From positions 598,744 through 662,743 of the forward strand of contig VUYT01000009.1 of assembly GCA_008802785.1 (NCBI GenBank): a DNA stretch of 64,000 bases, written 5' to 3'. This DNA is from Symmetrospora coprosmae. Taxonomy: Eukaryota > Basidiomycota > Cystobasidiomycetes > Symmetrosporaceae. The position numbers and the translations under genes were made by a program. The notes below the pieces were generated by a model. The model was not told the origin of the DNA. It saw only the letters and a list, made by a program, of their open reading frames with translations, and did no database searches. This document shows, piece after piece, positions 1 through 11,510 of this stretch (positions are counted from its first letter, which is position 1; every line of letters starts with the position of its first letter).

Positions 1-2063
1 ATTTGCTGGAGCGAGAGCCAACGATGTCAGTCCATCCCATTCACCGAGGACCCCGTGCTTTGAACGTTATTCACCTCGGCAAAACGCGCGACCAAGCTGT
101 CCTTTGCCTTTTCGTACCGCGAACCACTCGTCGCCCGCTTGTACTTCGACCCGTCCGAAGCGGTCCGCACGGCATCTGCGTCCTGGTCTTCTGCGATGAT
201 GTCTGCTCCAGCTGCCTGGGCGAGGTCCTTGAGCCTGCGCTGGTGCTTGACCATGACATACTCGACGAGGTCCGCGGCTTCCTCGAGTGACTCAATTTGC
301 GCAAAGGTGTCGGTAAAGTGCTCGTCTTCCTCGATGCCGAGCTTGCCCCACAGCTTGAGCAGGTTTGCCTTGCGGTCGAGCATGGCGCGGTATTTAATGG
401 CGAGGTGGTAAATCTTCCAGAGGTCGTCGCGGTCCAGCAGCGTCCTCTCCCGGTTGGCCGCGTTGGAGGCTGTAGGGTCGTGGTGGATGAAGTAGTCGCG
501 CCGGTGCATCCAGATGAAGGGGACCTCGAAGCACTGCTCGCAGAGGAACTGCAGCACCCGCTGGATGGCAGTGACGAATACACCGCGCAGCTCGGGAATG
601 TGCCCGTCCGGCGTGAGAATGTACTCGCGTGTCAGGTCGTCAGAGATGCGCGTCGAGATCCAGTTGGCGGCGTCGCCGAGCTCGGAGCGGAAGAGCAGGA
701 GGTCGCTGCTTTCTGGCTCGGCTGGCGTTTCCTCCCCTTCGAGCACTGTCGGCGGAGGCGGGGTGCGGTGGGTTGAGATGCCCGTTTGCGCAATCTGCAT
801 CCGCTCGGGAATGTCCGTCGCGCGAATGATGTCGTCGGCGTCCGTCATCATGCGCTCAGCGATCTCCGAGGGCTCGAACACGTCCTGCATCCGCGGAGCA
901 GGCTTGCCGTCCTCTTCGTCGGACTCGAGCGCGTCGTCGTAATCGTGCCCGTCGCCGAACACTTCCTGGATCTCTCCCCACGCTCTGCGGACGGAGATGG
1001 GTTGAGTCAGCTATCTGATCAACGTCTCTGTGGGTGCTCGTGGGAGTTCACGCACTCTGCACCCATGTCGAGCCCTCCAATGGAAAAGCCGCCCTTCTGC
1101 TTCTTTCGTCGCTCGCGTTCCTTCTGCTTGCGTGCGAGGCGGGCCTCCCTGTCGCGCACCTCGCCGGTGCCGTCCTCGTCCGGACTGTCCTCCTCGATGA
1201 AGTCGGCCATATCGTCCTCCTCCATGAGGTCGGCACCCAGGCCGTCGGCGTCCCCGTCGCCGTCGTCGGCGGCATGGCGCTCCTGCGCGCGCCGCTTGCC
1301 CTTGTCCTTGCGGGCGCGCGAGCTGATGTCGTCAAAGAGGTTGGCAATGTCCGGCGCGCGCGCGTCGCCGGAGTCCTCCTCATCCTCGTCGTCCGAGGCT
1401 GCACCGGCCCGCTTGAGCTTCTTGAGCTTGCGCTGCACAGGTGTTGAGGTGTGGACGAAGGTCAGGGCGAACGCACACTGTGAAGCCCCACAGAGGCTGC
1501 GACAGGCAGACTCACGCCCTCTGGCCGCTCAATGCGCACGCCCGTGTTCTGCTCGACGAGGTCGAGGTCGTCCTCCGAGAGTGCCTCGAATTCGCCTGTG
1601 CGTGTCGGGTGCGGTCCACAAAGACGGCTGGGCTTTCAGGAAGGGGCAGTCCACGAGCAGAGCATAGCAGGGACACGACGCACGCTCTCTGTTCTTCTTC
1701 TTCTTGTGCTTCCTGCGCTTCCTGCGCTCGCGGGCTCCGTCGTCCTCGTCCTCGTCCGCAATGAAGCCTGTGCGTGCATGTGCGCCCCCCGGCGGCGTGG
1801 CACAAGCATCAGCGTCCAACCCGCTGCATACAGGCAGGCAGAGCATCGCAGGGGAAGATGGACGCACCCTCCCGGATGCGCGCCTCCTCCTCTGCATCGT
1901 CGTCGTCGTCCTCCTCGCTGCTGTCCCCGTCGCTGTTCATGAGGTCAATCCCTTCCTCGTCGCTCGACCCGGGCGCGCCTCCATCCTCATCGTCGTCCTC
2001 ATCCCTGCGCCTCTGCTTCTTCTTGGAGGCGCCATTGCTGCCCGACGCCGGTTCAGAGGACAT
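1..2063 (-). CDS. SPT6: Transcription elongation factor Spt6, N-terminal part (runs off the left edge)
   Basis: Histone chaperone and elongation factor that travels with RNA polymerase II. Exons read 2063-1868, 1767-1684, 1595-1516, 1432-1056, 986-75 and 5-1 (continuing outside); all junctions keep phase. The start is the ATG opening an acidic leader (MSSEPAS, followed by DEDDDEDGG). Family hallmarks follow in order: GFIADEDEDD with a basic RKRRKHKK stretch, ALSEDDLDLVEQNTGV, a second acidic block with a FDDIS-like motif, AWGEIQEVFG, the DIPERMQ motif and the start of the helix-rich core (YHLAIKYRAML, KHQRRLKDL). About 550 residues are visible of a family usually near 1400-1700. The last intron (74-6) has a GTGAAT donor, a CTGAC branch site and a CCAG acceptor, so the in-frame stop just inside it is intronic, not a truncation. 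Identification is firm. Confidence 0.93.
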
Positions 2064-2252
2064 TGCTGCTATCGCACTTGCTGGCTGTCCGCGCTGCAAT
2101 TGGCTGGCTGCAGTCGGAGAAGAGCAGGGGACGGTGTCTGATAGCCAGGACAGGACAGCTCGAGAAACGGCGTCGCAAGTAGGCTTGACGCATTTCGCTA
2201 TGGCTACACTCTGGCATACAATACGAAACTTCACACACGCGACGACTTCACG

Positions 2253-3811
2253 TCATGACTGGGCCACGTCTGCATAGCAGTCGAACCGCCTCTGACCCGA
2301 GATGGGTATATTGCGGCGCGTCGTCTTGACGAGGTCGATGTCTGGCAGCACGCGGCCCGGTGCAGATGCATGCGAGTCAGCCACAGCGCAAGCATCGGGC
2401 GTGAGGAGAAGTATGGGCCCGGCACCCACCGACTTCGCCGTAGGCTATCCCCTCCGTCTCGTCGAGCTCGGTCTGGATGCGGCCCATCGGGTCGACAATC
2501 ATGCTGCGTGCGTATGAAGCGTCAGCCCATCGCATCTCGGACTGCCAGAGGGTCCCACACAACCAGCATGGGCGGCGCACCTGTGCCCCCAAGCCGGGTA
2601 ACCTTCCTTGGCGCGCGCCGGACTGCACGTCGCCACAAACATCTGGTTGTCTGTCGCCCTCGCCCGCGCGAGCAGCGCCCACGATACGGGTCCTGTGGTC
2701 GTGTTGAATGCGCCTGGGTAGATCATCGCGATGCACCCTTTGCGAGAGGCGATCATCGCAGGTTCGGGGAAGCGGATGTCGTAGCAGATGCCCTGCGTCC
2801 GACCCGATAGCAACGCGCGACGAGATTAGCGGAATTCGCCCACTAGCCCAATTGCAGCATTGCAGCACTGCAGCACTGCGAGCTCTCACCAGGCCGAGCT
2901 TGCCGTATCCTGTGAGCTCGCGAAAGCGACGTGAGACCCGGTCAGAGTCAGCTGCTGGTGGTGCTGTCCGCACTCCTGGAGGAGTAGCCAACCCACCCGT
3001 GTCGACCGTGACGAGCTCGTTGCCGGCGCTGAGAGTCTCTGACTCTTGAAAAGTAATGCCGCCTGGAGTATAGCGAGCAGCGAGCATGTCAGTGTCTGCT
3101 TGGTGGACCGGGATATGGCCATGCCATCCGTCTGTTGCCGTCGCCGGACTGACCGGGAATGTCAATGTCGAAGAGATGCATCTTGCGGTACTTGGCGACC
3201 ATCTTGCCGTCTGGGTTCCAGACGGTCCTACAGCGAACAGCATCAGTGAGGATCAGCTTCTCGATGCACACCCAAGCGGCAAACAGGCCACCGCACGACG
3301 TGTTGTAGAGCTTCCCAGCCTCATCGCGCTCTGGTATGCTCCCTCCCACGATCCACTTTCCGAGCTCCTTTGCGAGCTGCGAGAGCATCCGCGTCGACTC
3401 TCCGCCCTGTCCTGCATCGCCCGTGATGTGCTCGGCGTACGTGTCGAAGTGTTCTGCGGGTCATGCAAGCCTACCCTACGTGAGCGGAGAGCTATCGCTG
3501 AAGGAAGCGAAGCCCCGGCGCCGGCGGCACGCACGAGTCCCGTACAGGCTGTTGAAGCACTCTGGCAGCACGACGAGATCCACCCCTTCGCTGCCGTCCT
3601 TGCCCTTTGCGGCGCGCGTGACGAGCTCCTTTGCGCGCAGGAGGTTGTCTGTCTTGCTCGAGGATGTCTCGCCGAGCTGGACGAGGGCGAGCCTGAAGGA
3701 GCGGCCGGCGACGGGGGCGGTCGCACTCGACATGGCTGCGCGGCGTGTCGATGTCAGTGGGCTGCTGGTGATGCGGCTGCGACTACCGAGTGCGAGAGCT
3801 CGTGTGAGCAT
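2253..3811 (-). CDS. NIT2: Nit2-type omega-amidase (carbon-nitrogen hydrolase), probably mitochondrial
   Basis: Nitrilase-superfamily amidase; Nit2 enzymes hydrolyse alpha-ketoglutaramate-type omega-amides. Eight exons: 3811-3535, 3453-3297, 3227-3154, 3062-2997, 2909-2890 (20 nt), 2792-2581, 2503-2430 and 2341-2253, giving 322 residues. Catalytic-region motifs seen: VVLPECFNS, the lysine segment [14 protein letters not shown] and the nucleophile segment [19 protein letters not shown] and DPMGRI follow. The C-terminal [14 protein letters not shown] resembles Nit2 tails. I chose the first ATG because the leader ([17 protein letters not shown]) is Arg/Ser-rich without acids, like a mitochondrial presequence; an internal ATG at 3733 would give a cytosolic form. 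It lies 189 nt upstream of SPT6 on the same strand and faces the next gene across a 370-nt divergent promoter region. Confidence 0.93.
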
Positions 3812-4181
3812 GCCTGGTGGAAAAGTGGAGAGGCAGGGGATGGATGTGGACGACTGCGGCGGAATCGCACCCCGTGCCTGACTCGGAATACGCTTCGGTC
3901 ATCTTGGAGCTGCAGGCAATGACCACGGACTGCACGACTGTACAGTGCACTGTATCTGATCGACCAAACTCTGACTGTGCAGCAAAGTGTCCATTTTGAC
4001 CCCCGTTCCTTTCTTCCTGGTCACCCGGCGTGACGCGACACCGTTCGGCTGCGGTCGGGTACGCGCAGAGAGAGAGAGAGTGCGCCTGCAGATCTCCCTT
4101 CTTTCCTCTCTGCACACTTCGAGCACGACAGGATAATGGCATAGGGCTGAGCAGGATACACAGACTAGACAGCAGGAGCAG
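3812..4181. promoter_or_regulatory. Divergent intergenic region, NIT2 / unrecognised gene
   Basis: 370 nt between two start codons pointing apart, so it should hold both promoters. It contains a short GA dinucleotide run near 4067-4080 in the leader of the plus-strand gene. I see no clear TATA box. Confidence 0.5.
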
Positions 4182-7100
4182 ATGGAGTACCACGCTCACA
4201 TGCACGCGGTCGCGGGAGGAGCTGCTGGAACGGGCAGCACGCTCAGCACCGGTACCACCTCGACCTCGAACAAGCGGGCCTCGGTCATTTCAACCGCGTC
4301 GACCAAGCAGCAGCAGCAGCAGCGTCAGCCGCACCACCATGGCAGTGGGATTGTGCACAAGTTCGAGGTGAGTCTGCTTGCCCTGTTGTTGTCGTCGGCG
4401 GCGTCGTCCCTGCATGCATGCATGCTGACGGGATCCCTGCGTGTCAACCCCTATGTTCCGGGACCTGAAAACTGATGGTGTCCCTCATCCCTCATGCACG
4501 CCATGCACTGCTGATTGTGATATCACCGACAGCGCCTCGTCGTTGTCAGAGCCCCACCTTCGCAGCTCCGGCACCCGCTGAACCTCCAGGTCCAGCTCAT
4601 CAACACGTCGGCAGGCGGAGGTGGAGGCCACAGCGGCAACGGCAACGGCAACGCCAACGGCAACGCCAACGGCAACGCCACCAGCGCCGGCGGCGGCCGC
4701 ACGGCAGGACATGCAGGCAACTCGTCGACCGAGCTGTCGCGCAGCACCACCGAGGGCTCCTTCGGCGCCGTCGCAGAAGCCTCCGTGTCGGGCCTGCCGC
4801 CCTCGTCCGCGTCCGTGCACGACGACCAGACCGCGCTCACCACGCCGAGCGCACGGACCCACTCGCGCGCAAGCATGTCGCGCACCAACAGCTCCGAGTC
4901 TGGCATTAGCGCCGCAGCTACATCCGAGCAGCACCAGCACCAAGCAAGTGAGGACACGATGCACCACGGCAGCCTCCCAGGCGGGGGCGCCTCGCTGTCT
5001 CGCTCGGCCTCCGTCCGCTCGAACCGCAGCACGACATCCATGGCTTCGTCGACCGCGTCGGGCACGTCGGCGCTGAGCATGCGCAAGGTGCTGCCCTGCT
5101 ACAACCTCGAGTTTCACAGCCTGCAGCCGTCCGTCGTGACGGACGCGGGGACGGACGCAAAGATTGCACGTATCCACAAGCGCGGAGTAGAGCTGCTCGA
5201 CCTCGCGCTCCTCGATCCCGTGTTCGTCGACCAGGCAAGAGACGTGCCCACGCTGCTGCAGAGGGAGGAGAGCCGGCGGCGTGCGGTCGAGCAGAGCGCC
5301 CTGGGCAACGGCACGGCTGGAAAGCGCAAGGAAGGGAAAGCGGGCTCCTCGGCGGGCGCCGGAGCGCCTGGCGCAGGGGGAGCAGTAGGCTTCGCAGCCG
5401 CGGATCTCAAGCCGACAAATCTTCTGAACAAGTTCAAGCGGTTCAGCTTCAAGAGCGGGAGCGGCGGCGGCGCTGCCTCGTCCGTCGGCGACAGTCTGGC
5501 AAACGCGTCAGCAAACACTTCTGCTGCATTCGCTAGACCGCCGCCTCTGCAGCCCACGGCGTCTCTCGTGCCCTCCGGATCCAACGGGCAGACACCAAAG
5601 GAGAACAAGCGGTCTTCCTTTCTCGGGTTCGCCAGTTTCGGCTCAATGGCCGGGCTGGGCAGCCCCACCACGCCTACGAACGCTACGCAGGCGCAGAATC
5701 AGCTTCAGCAGCAGCAGCAGGCCGCCCGAAAGCCCGCTGGTACTGCAGCGGCGTCATCCTCTTCCTCTTTGGCAGAGCCACAGGTCGCGCCGCCTGCGCC
5801 TGTGCACCCGTTCGTGGTCCCCGCCGTCCCGCTCTTCCGGGACAAGTCCTCCCTCGACCCAGACCAGGCACTCATCAAGGGCGCGCCTGAAGGCTTAAAT
5901 GTGCGCATCACACGGCACGCCCCTGGGTACGCGTGGGTCGTGCGCCACTGGATACGCGCAGACATCCTCGCTGCAGGCCTCGACGGGATCGCCGAGGTCA
6001 GCGTCGAGTGGCGCAAGAAGCGCCGCCGCGGCGCACGCGGCAGAGATGGGAACCACCATCACCACCAGAGGTCTGCGCACGCTGATCGTCACCAAGAAGG
6101 GGGCGACAGCGACGTGCAGGTCAGGGATCTAGCGGCTGCGCGCGCGCAGAGCCGGGCGAGCAGCCGGAGGAACTCGCTGCAGATGCCCCGCGCGTCTGTC
6201 GATGGCTCGGCGGCCGCGGTCACTGCGAGTGGCCAGGCCGGGACGACGAGTCCCCCTCGTGCTGCCGTCGTTCCGAGCACGCATGTGCACACTCCTTCAA
6301 ACGATGCAGAGGCCGGCACGCCCACGAGCAGCCGCGGCGGCACACGGTCGTTCGAGATCAACAGGAGCAGATCGGGTGCTGCTGGAGCACCGCAGGAGCC
6401 TGAGGCACGCACCGACGGTGGAAGCGCAGCAGGAGGAGGAGCCGGCGGCGGGCGCAATGCCGCAGCAATGCTCAATGCTAACTCGCTGGGAAGGCACAGG
6501 ACCGCGCCACACCTAGGTACAGCGAGCCCGAGCGACCGACAGCCCTCGCACCCTGCCGCTGTTGCCGCGGAGAGCCCGCGGCGGACAGACAGCCTGCCCC
6601 TTCCGGGCTCTGGGAACGCAAGCTCGGCGGCAGCTGTGACAGCGAATGCCGGGACTGCAGGACAGGGCAGGAGCGCCAGTCCCGTCTCGTTTGCAGGCAC
6701 GGATGGAGAGAGCGGGAGGCAGAGCCGGCAGTCGTCTCATGCGACAAGGCCCGTCTCTGTCGTCGGCTCATCGATGCAGCACGATCCTGTCGACGAAGGG
6801 GAGGAGAGCGACCCCGAGGATTCGGAGAGGCCCTGGATGTGAGGTTGATCTGCATCTCTCGTTGCTGCTGTGCGGGATAATACACACTGAGCCAAACTTC
6901 CTCCGCCTATGTGCTCAGGTGCGAGCTCGTCATCAAGCGTCCTGTGCCGTCATTAATACTGCCTGCGGCTGATGCGGGGGGTCGCACGTCGCAATCGACG
7001 ACGTACACTACGCAGCGCATCCTCCTCGGGACGCTCACGCCAGCGCCGCATCACCCCAAGCTTGTCGCGCACCTTGCGATACCGCTGACGCTAGCGCCCG

Positions 7101-7441
7101 TCGATCTGCTCGTGCGCGCTGCCGATGGACATGCTGCCTCGGGCGACAACACAGGCGCAAGTGGGAAGGCGCTCTCGAGGAGCGCGACGCTGTCTTCGAC
7201 CGCGTCCTCCCAGGGCGGCCGGGGCAGCAGGGCGCCCTCGCCGTCTGTTCCCACCACCACCAGCGCCGCTGCGTGCCCGGCCGAGGTGGTCATTACGAGC
7301 GAGGAGATGAAGGACCTCATGACGGTCACTGGGCTGTGGCTCGTCGTGCGCGAGAATCTGGGACTGGGGGGTATCCACAAGGCTCGCAAGAACGACGGAG
7401 CATGGAGGTTCGCGACGCCTGCGGCACTCAAAGCCGGGTGA
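4182..7441 (+). CDS. Unrecognised 1004-aa protein with long low-complexity inserts
   Basis: Three exons (4182-4367, 4533-6838, 6919-7441), all in phase. Ordered-looking segments are separated by disordered Ser/Gly/Ala-rich stretches: an N-terminal segment after exon 1 (RLVVVRAPPSQLRHPLNLQ), a second with YNLEFHSLQPSVV and KRGVELLDLALLDPV, a third with NVRITRHAPGYAWVVRHW and VSVEWRKKRR, and the C-terminal exon with ELVIKRPVPSLILP and LMTVTGLWLVVREN. Between them are a GN/AN repeat (near 4632-4682), a polyQ tract and several hundred polar residues. The scattered beta-rich blocks ending in a VEW..KK strand remind me of arrestin-like beta-sandwiches, but I cannot name a family. It stands alone on the plus strand between NIT2 and IPI3. 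Confidence 0.75.
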
Positions 7442-7785
7442 GGCCGGGCGACAAGCAGAATCAGAGAAGGAGGGCGTGTGACAGTCCGGGACTGCCGCCC
7501 CCGGAGGAAAGAGTCTCCTACGCTCTTGAGTTCGCCGTTGGCAGTAGTAGCTAGTGCGCCTTTCAGTGCTAATTCATTCCCTTGTGTACCCTCTGTACCT
7601 CGTTGTTGTGCACCAGTCAATCGTCTCTCTGCCGCAATTGACTCGCTTGACCTCTGTCCTGTCCTGTCCTGTCCTGTCCGCTACCTCTGACGCAGGCACA
7701 CGTAGAGTAGGCACCGAGCCCACCGACAGGTCAGCGCACGTGTTCGCAGCTTCAGCTTGAGCTTTCTCCGTCATCAGCGCTCACC
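7442..7785 (+). promoter_or_regulatory. Intergenic region upstream of IPI3
   Basis: 344 nt between the stop of the previous gene and the IPI3 start, both plus strand. It should hold the 3' end of one transcript and the promoter of the next. The only structure I see is a short 5-bp repeat at 7655-7679. Confidence 0.4.
7655..7679. repeat. 5-bp tandem repeat (gtcct, about 5 copies)
   Basis: Uninterrupted pentamer repeat about 105 nt upstream of the IPI3 start codon. No function is evident. Confidence 0.8.
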
Positions 7786-10148
7786 ATGTCGCATCTGCAA
7801 GAGCTCATCCTCTCATCCTCATCTTCGCTGACGTGCCTGCACGATCTGCGGACGGGCTCGCTATTGACGTCCTTCAAGGCATCGAGCTCCGGGGCCGGTT
7901 CGCAGCATGGCGAAATTTCCACACTCGACGGAGCGAATGGCAATGGCAAGGGCAAGGGCAGGGCGAACGCAGGCGCGAACGCGAACGGCGCAGACAGGAG
8001 CACAAGCGTGTACCGGCGCACTGTTGACGTCCTCGAGGGCGCGGACGGGCAGGGCGGCCTCGTCGTAGCGGCCGTCCCGGGGAGGGGTGCCATCAACGTC
8101 TGGGGCTTCCAGAAGGTGGGTCGCATTGCATTCCCGTTTCCCCAGGATAGCTTCATCTCTGTACAGTGCGGTACGCTGATGGTCTGCATGCATGTCGATG
8201 CACGCACAGGAAGCGCCCATCCATCGCCTCCTCATCCCCGTAAAGGTCTCTTGCCTCGCCATCAGCAAGAACGGCCTGTACCTTGCCGTCGGGGCGCACG
8301 ACGGCCGGCTCCTGCTTTGGGAGGTGCGTAGCTGGGCCTGAGTCATGCCCCGCCCACCCTTCACCGAGGATCCGTGACTGAATTCAACAGCCTACACCTA
8401 CCATCACGATGTCCCGCAGCTCTCCTCTGGCAATCTCGTCGCAAGCTTTGATGCGCACTACCGCGCAGTCACGTGCCTCGCATGGACGGACGACAGCGCC
8501 GCACTCGTGTCCGGGGGCGACGACGCTGCCTGCCATGTCTGGTCGCTCCCAGTGTGCGTCGCTTCTCTCTCTCTCTCTCTCTCTCTCTTTTTCTCCCAAT
8601 GCTCCGGAGGGATCGTCCATCTCGCGCAGCAGCCCTGCTGACATCATCCGGGCTCACGCCACGCTTACCCGCAGCATGCTCGCCTCACCCGACAACCCCC
8701 TCCTCCCCGTCGCGCCCTACGCCTCGCTGGCCGACCACGTCCTCCCTCTATCGTCGCTCTCCGTCTCGTTCGGCGCCTTCCCCTCCGTGCGCGTGCTAAC
8801 GGCTTCGCTGGACGGCACGGCGAAACTGTGGGACCTGACGCTCGCGGCCGCAGGGCGCGCCCTGAGCGCTGCTGCCGCCGCCGCGGCCGATTCTGCCAAC
8901 GAGAGTGGAGGGCAGAGCCGTGTCAAGGCGGACCATGGCGCAGGCAGCTGTCTCGTCTCGACGTTCGGGTTCCCGCCCGGCGCGGCCGTCACGCACTGTG
9001 CGCTCGACCAGCTCGAACGCAGCTTCTTCGCCGTCTACGAGGACAGGCGGGCGCAGTCTACATCGTCGTCCTCGGATGGCACGAGCGGTTCGAGCAGCAC
9101 CAGCAGCAGCAGTGGAGGAGGGAGATGCCGCCTTGTCAAGGTCGACCTGTATCGCCGGGTGCGGAGGGGCGAGGCCGAAAACGATGCCGGCGACGGGCGC
9201 GACGATGGCAGTGACCAGCAGGGAGAGGACGACGACGACGACGAGTGGGAAGTCGTGGGCGGAGGCGGGCGGGGCGACATTGTCCGGCTGCGAGAAGACG
9301 GCCATGTCCTCAGCGCGAGCGCACCTGCGCCATCACAGACCGCCAGCGACGCTCCACCCGCAACAGGCACGCAGTCACAGCGGGACGCAGACCCGCGGAC
9401 AGCGCGCCGCTCCTACAGCACCGCCTCCGCAGCGGAGAGCATCGCGTCTCTGCACCTGTGCGCGCTCTCCTCGCACCTCCTCGTAGGCCTGACGAGCGGG
9501 CGCATCGACGTGCTCGCCCTGCCGAGCCTGCAGTGCGTCCGCACCCTCGTCCCCGCCGTGAGCAGCGCGGCGGGTTCGTCCCTCGCGCACCCAATCACGT
9601 TCCTCGCCGCCCTGCTGCGGCCAACGGACCTCGTCAGCCGCACGGGCGGGACGCGCACGACCGGCACGGGTGCAGGTGCGGGAGCGGGTGCGGGAGGGGC
9701 GGACGAAGGCGTACAGCCCCGGTATGTCGCACCGCAACTTGGCAGGAACGTCGTCTCGGCCTCGGCGCATTTCTCGAATCAGCAGGGCGGCGTCGGAGAT
9801 GCGGGCGCAGGCGGCGTCGTCAATGTCCGGCTGACGGGCTCGGGCGCGCCTGCCCTGTCGATGGATCCGCCATCATGGAGCTCCCTGCGTGACACGCGGA
9901 CGTCGTCATTGTCTACAGCGGCGCCAGCGCGCAGCTTGCCTCTCTCGCGGGGGGCAGATGGGCAGCCTGCGTCCGTGTCTGTGTCTGCGTCGTCCGCTGC
10001 GCTGCAGGAGGAGAATGCAAGGCTGCGGGAGCAGCTCGCGCGGAGCATCAAGCTCAATGAGCGCATGTGGGAGGAGATGGTCGACGGGGCACTGGCCGAG
10101 GGCAAGCGGGCGAGTAGTGGGACTAGCATGCAGGCCGACCGGCAGTAG
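7786..10148 (+). CDS. IPI3: Pre-rRNA processing WD40 protein Ipi3 (WDR18 family)
   Basis: Subunit of the Rix1-Ipi1-Ipi3 complex needed for ITS2 processing and 60S maturation in the nucleus. Exons 7786-8115, 8210-8323, 8420-8553 and 8630-10148 give 698 residues. WD-type segments: LTCLHDLRTGSLL, VSCLAISKNGLYLAVGAHDGRLLLWE joined to LSSGNLVASFDAHYRAVTCL, a DDAACHVWSL blade end, and VRVLTASLDGTAKLWDL. The WELSSGNL junction spans intron 2, which supports the model. The C-terminal helix (ENARLREQLARSIKLNERMWEEMV) is the coiled segment typical of WDR18/Ipi3 ends. The third blade region is broadened by Ser/Asp/Gly-rich inserts, making it longer than yeast Ipi3 (about 555). The third intron start (after 8553) is less certain because it sits in a CT-rich stretch. 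Confidence 0.88.
8564..8588. repeat. CT dinucleotide run inside IPI3 intron 3
   Basis: About 12 CT units just 3' of the donor, within the 76-nt intron 8554-8629. It probably acts as part of the intron pyrimidine tract. Confidence 0.85.
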
Positions 10149-10273
10149 CTGCATGCCGACGTCTTTGGATCAATGCGATTTGCAGGGTACATGGTTGACG
10201 AGGCGCGCCTAACGATACATGTGTGCGGTCTGCTGTTGCAAATCTCTTGCTTTGCTGTGCATTGCTTCGAAAA

Positions 10274-10308
10274 GGGAGGGCTGTGGGGAGGGCTGTGGGG
10301 AGGGCTGT
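10274..10308. repeat. 12-bp tandem repeat (ggggagggctgt, 3 copies)
   Basis: Three direct copies between the convergent 3' ends of IPI3 and the small minus-strand gene. G-rich on the plus strand. Could affect transcript ends, but no function can be read from the sequence. Confidence 0.8.
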
Positions 10309-10345
10309 AAAGGGACGCCCGGGCTCCGACGCGCCACTGGTATGT

Positions 10346-10925
10346 CTACATGACCTTTCCAGCGGGCTGCTTGATGTTGAACTGGTTGTTCCCCGCCGGG
10401 TTCTTGTTGTTGATTGCCTGCTTGACAGCTTCGTAGGTCGGCTTCTCCTTCTTTGTCTTTTCGTCCTTCTGCTGCTCCTGCTGCTTCTTGGTGTCGTGCT
10501 CGACGTGCTCGTGCCCCTCTGGGCGGGGGTAGTCCTCTTTCTTGGACTCCTTATCCTTGTCGGCTGCGTCTGCGTCTTTGGTCGCGGGCGGCGAGGTGGA
10601 GAGGCTGTCGGGTGGCGGAGGGAGAGAGCCGGCAGTCAGGTCAGGTTGCGCCAGCAGTGCAGACGCACATGGTGCCATGCCACGACAGCGACAGCACGCA
10701 CTAGCTCTTGACGGGGGGCGACTTGGATACGCTCAGTCGGCGGCCTCCGACTTTCACTGTTGGGTGTGGGTGTGGAGGAGCGAATGAAGAGGTGGAGACG
10801 CGGGTCGGGTGGACGGATGGACGGAGTCAGCACCCGACACGGTGGGCAAGCGCACAGAGGAGCCAGGATGGAGCAGCAAGAGAGAGCGCACTTGCGACGG
10901 GGTGTCCTGCGAGTGTGCTGGCCAT
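10346..10925 (-). CDS. Small charged protein of unknown function (115 aa)
   Basis: Three exons: 10925-10892 (34 nt), 10756-10702 (55 nt) and 10604-10346, all joining in phase. The longer apparent start at 10678 lies in intron 2; that intron has a GTGCGT donor, a CTGAC branch sequence and a pyrimidine-rich CAG acceptor. The protein begins MASTLAGHPVAMKVGGRR, continues with RLSVSKSPPVKSY, then a very polar Lys/Glu/Asp/Gln-rich middle (HVEHDTKKQQEQQ) and a neat C-terminus (AINNKNPAGNNQFNIKQPAG). No signal peptide or membrane segment. Probably mostly disordered and soluble. I do not recognise the family. It converges with IPI3 and diverges from the acyltransferase gene. Confidence 0.65.
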
Positions 10926-11510
10926 CTTGCTGGGGTTTGTAGGCTGCATCAATGGGGCCCCAAGGGCTCATCAGCTGACGCGCCTTGTGGAGACGGGGGC
11001 CTGCCCTCGAGCACAGGACAGATATGCTCACTGCTCGTCTGTCTGTAGCTGTATGTGCGAGTGACTGATACTGGCAGGTCCACAATGAAGTGAATCCTGT
11101 GTGGTTGATCAGAAGCAGAGCCAGCAGGGAGTAGTGCACTCTGTCCCTTTATAGTATTGTAGGCGAGCTAGCCGGTGGCGGCACGGCGAACAGGCAGGCA
11201 GGACCATACAGACAGGGCAAAGGAGCGCGCAGTAGCGATGCCGGTTTGAATGGACATAGTACAATGCACGATGCTGGTGCTGATGCCGACGCAATGCAGC
11301 TTTTCTCACGTGTGTCGCCGTTGGTGCCGGTATTCATCGCCGGACCTAGCTGCAGCTGGACCCCTGCTCGGCTCGGAGCGCTGCCTTGGACCGGCCTGAC
11401 ACGCACAGGCCACAGAGCATTACCAGGATAGCACAGGGTGCAGCTGACCGTCCACTGACTGATTCATCGAGGCCACTCTCCGCGCTGTCGCCCGTCACTG
11501 CGCTGCGACC
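10926..11510. promoter_or_regulatory. Divergent intergenic region, small gene / acyltransferase
   Basis: 585 nt between opposite start codons. No ORF, repeat or obvious structured element stands out. It should contain both promoters and 5' leaders. Confidence 0.4.

Noticed and set aside
11234-11431. Possible small ORFs in the region upstream of the acyltransferase
   Set aside because: All are shorter than 90 codons, overlap each other on both strands and lack composition or splice support.
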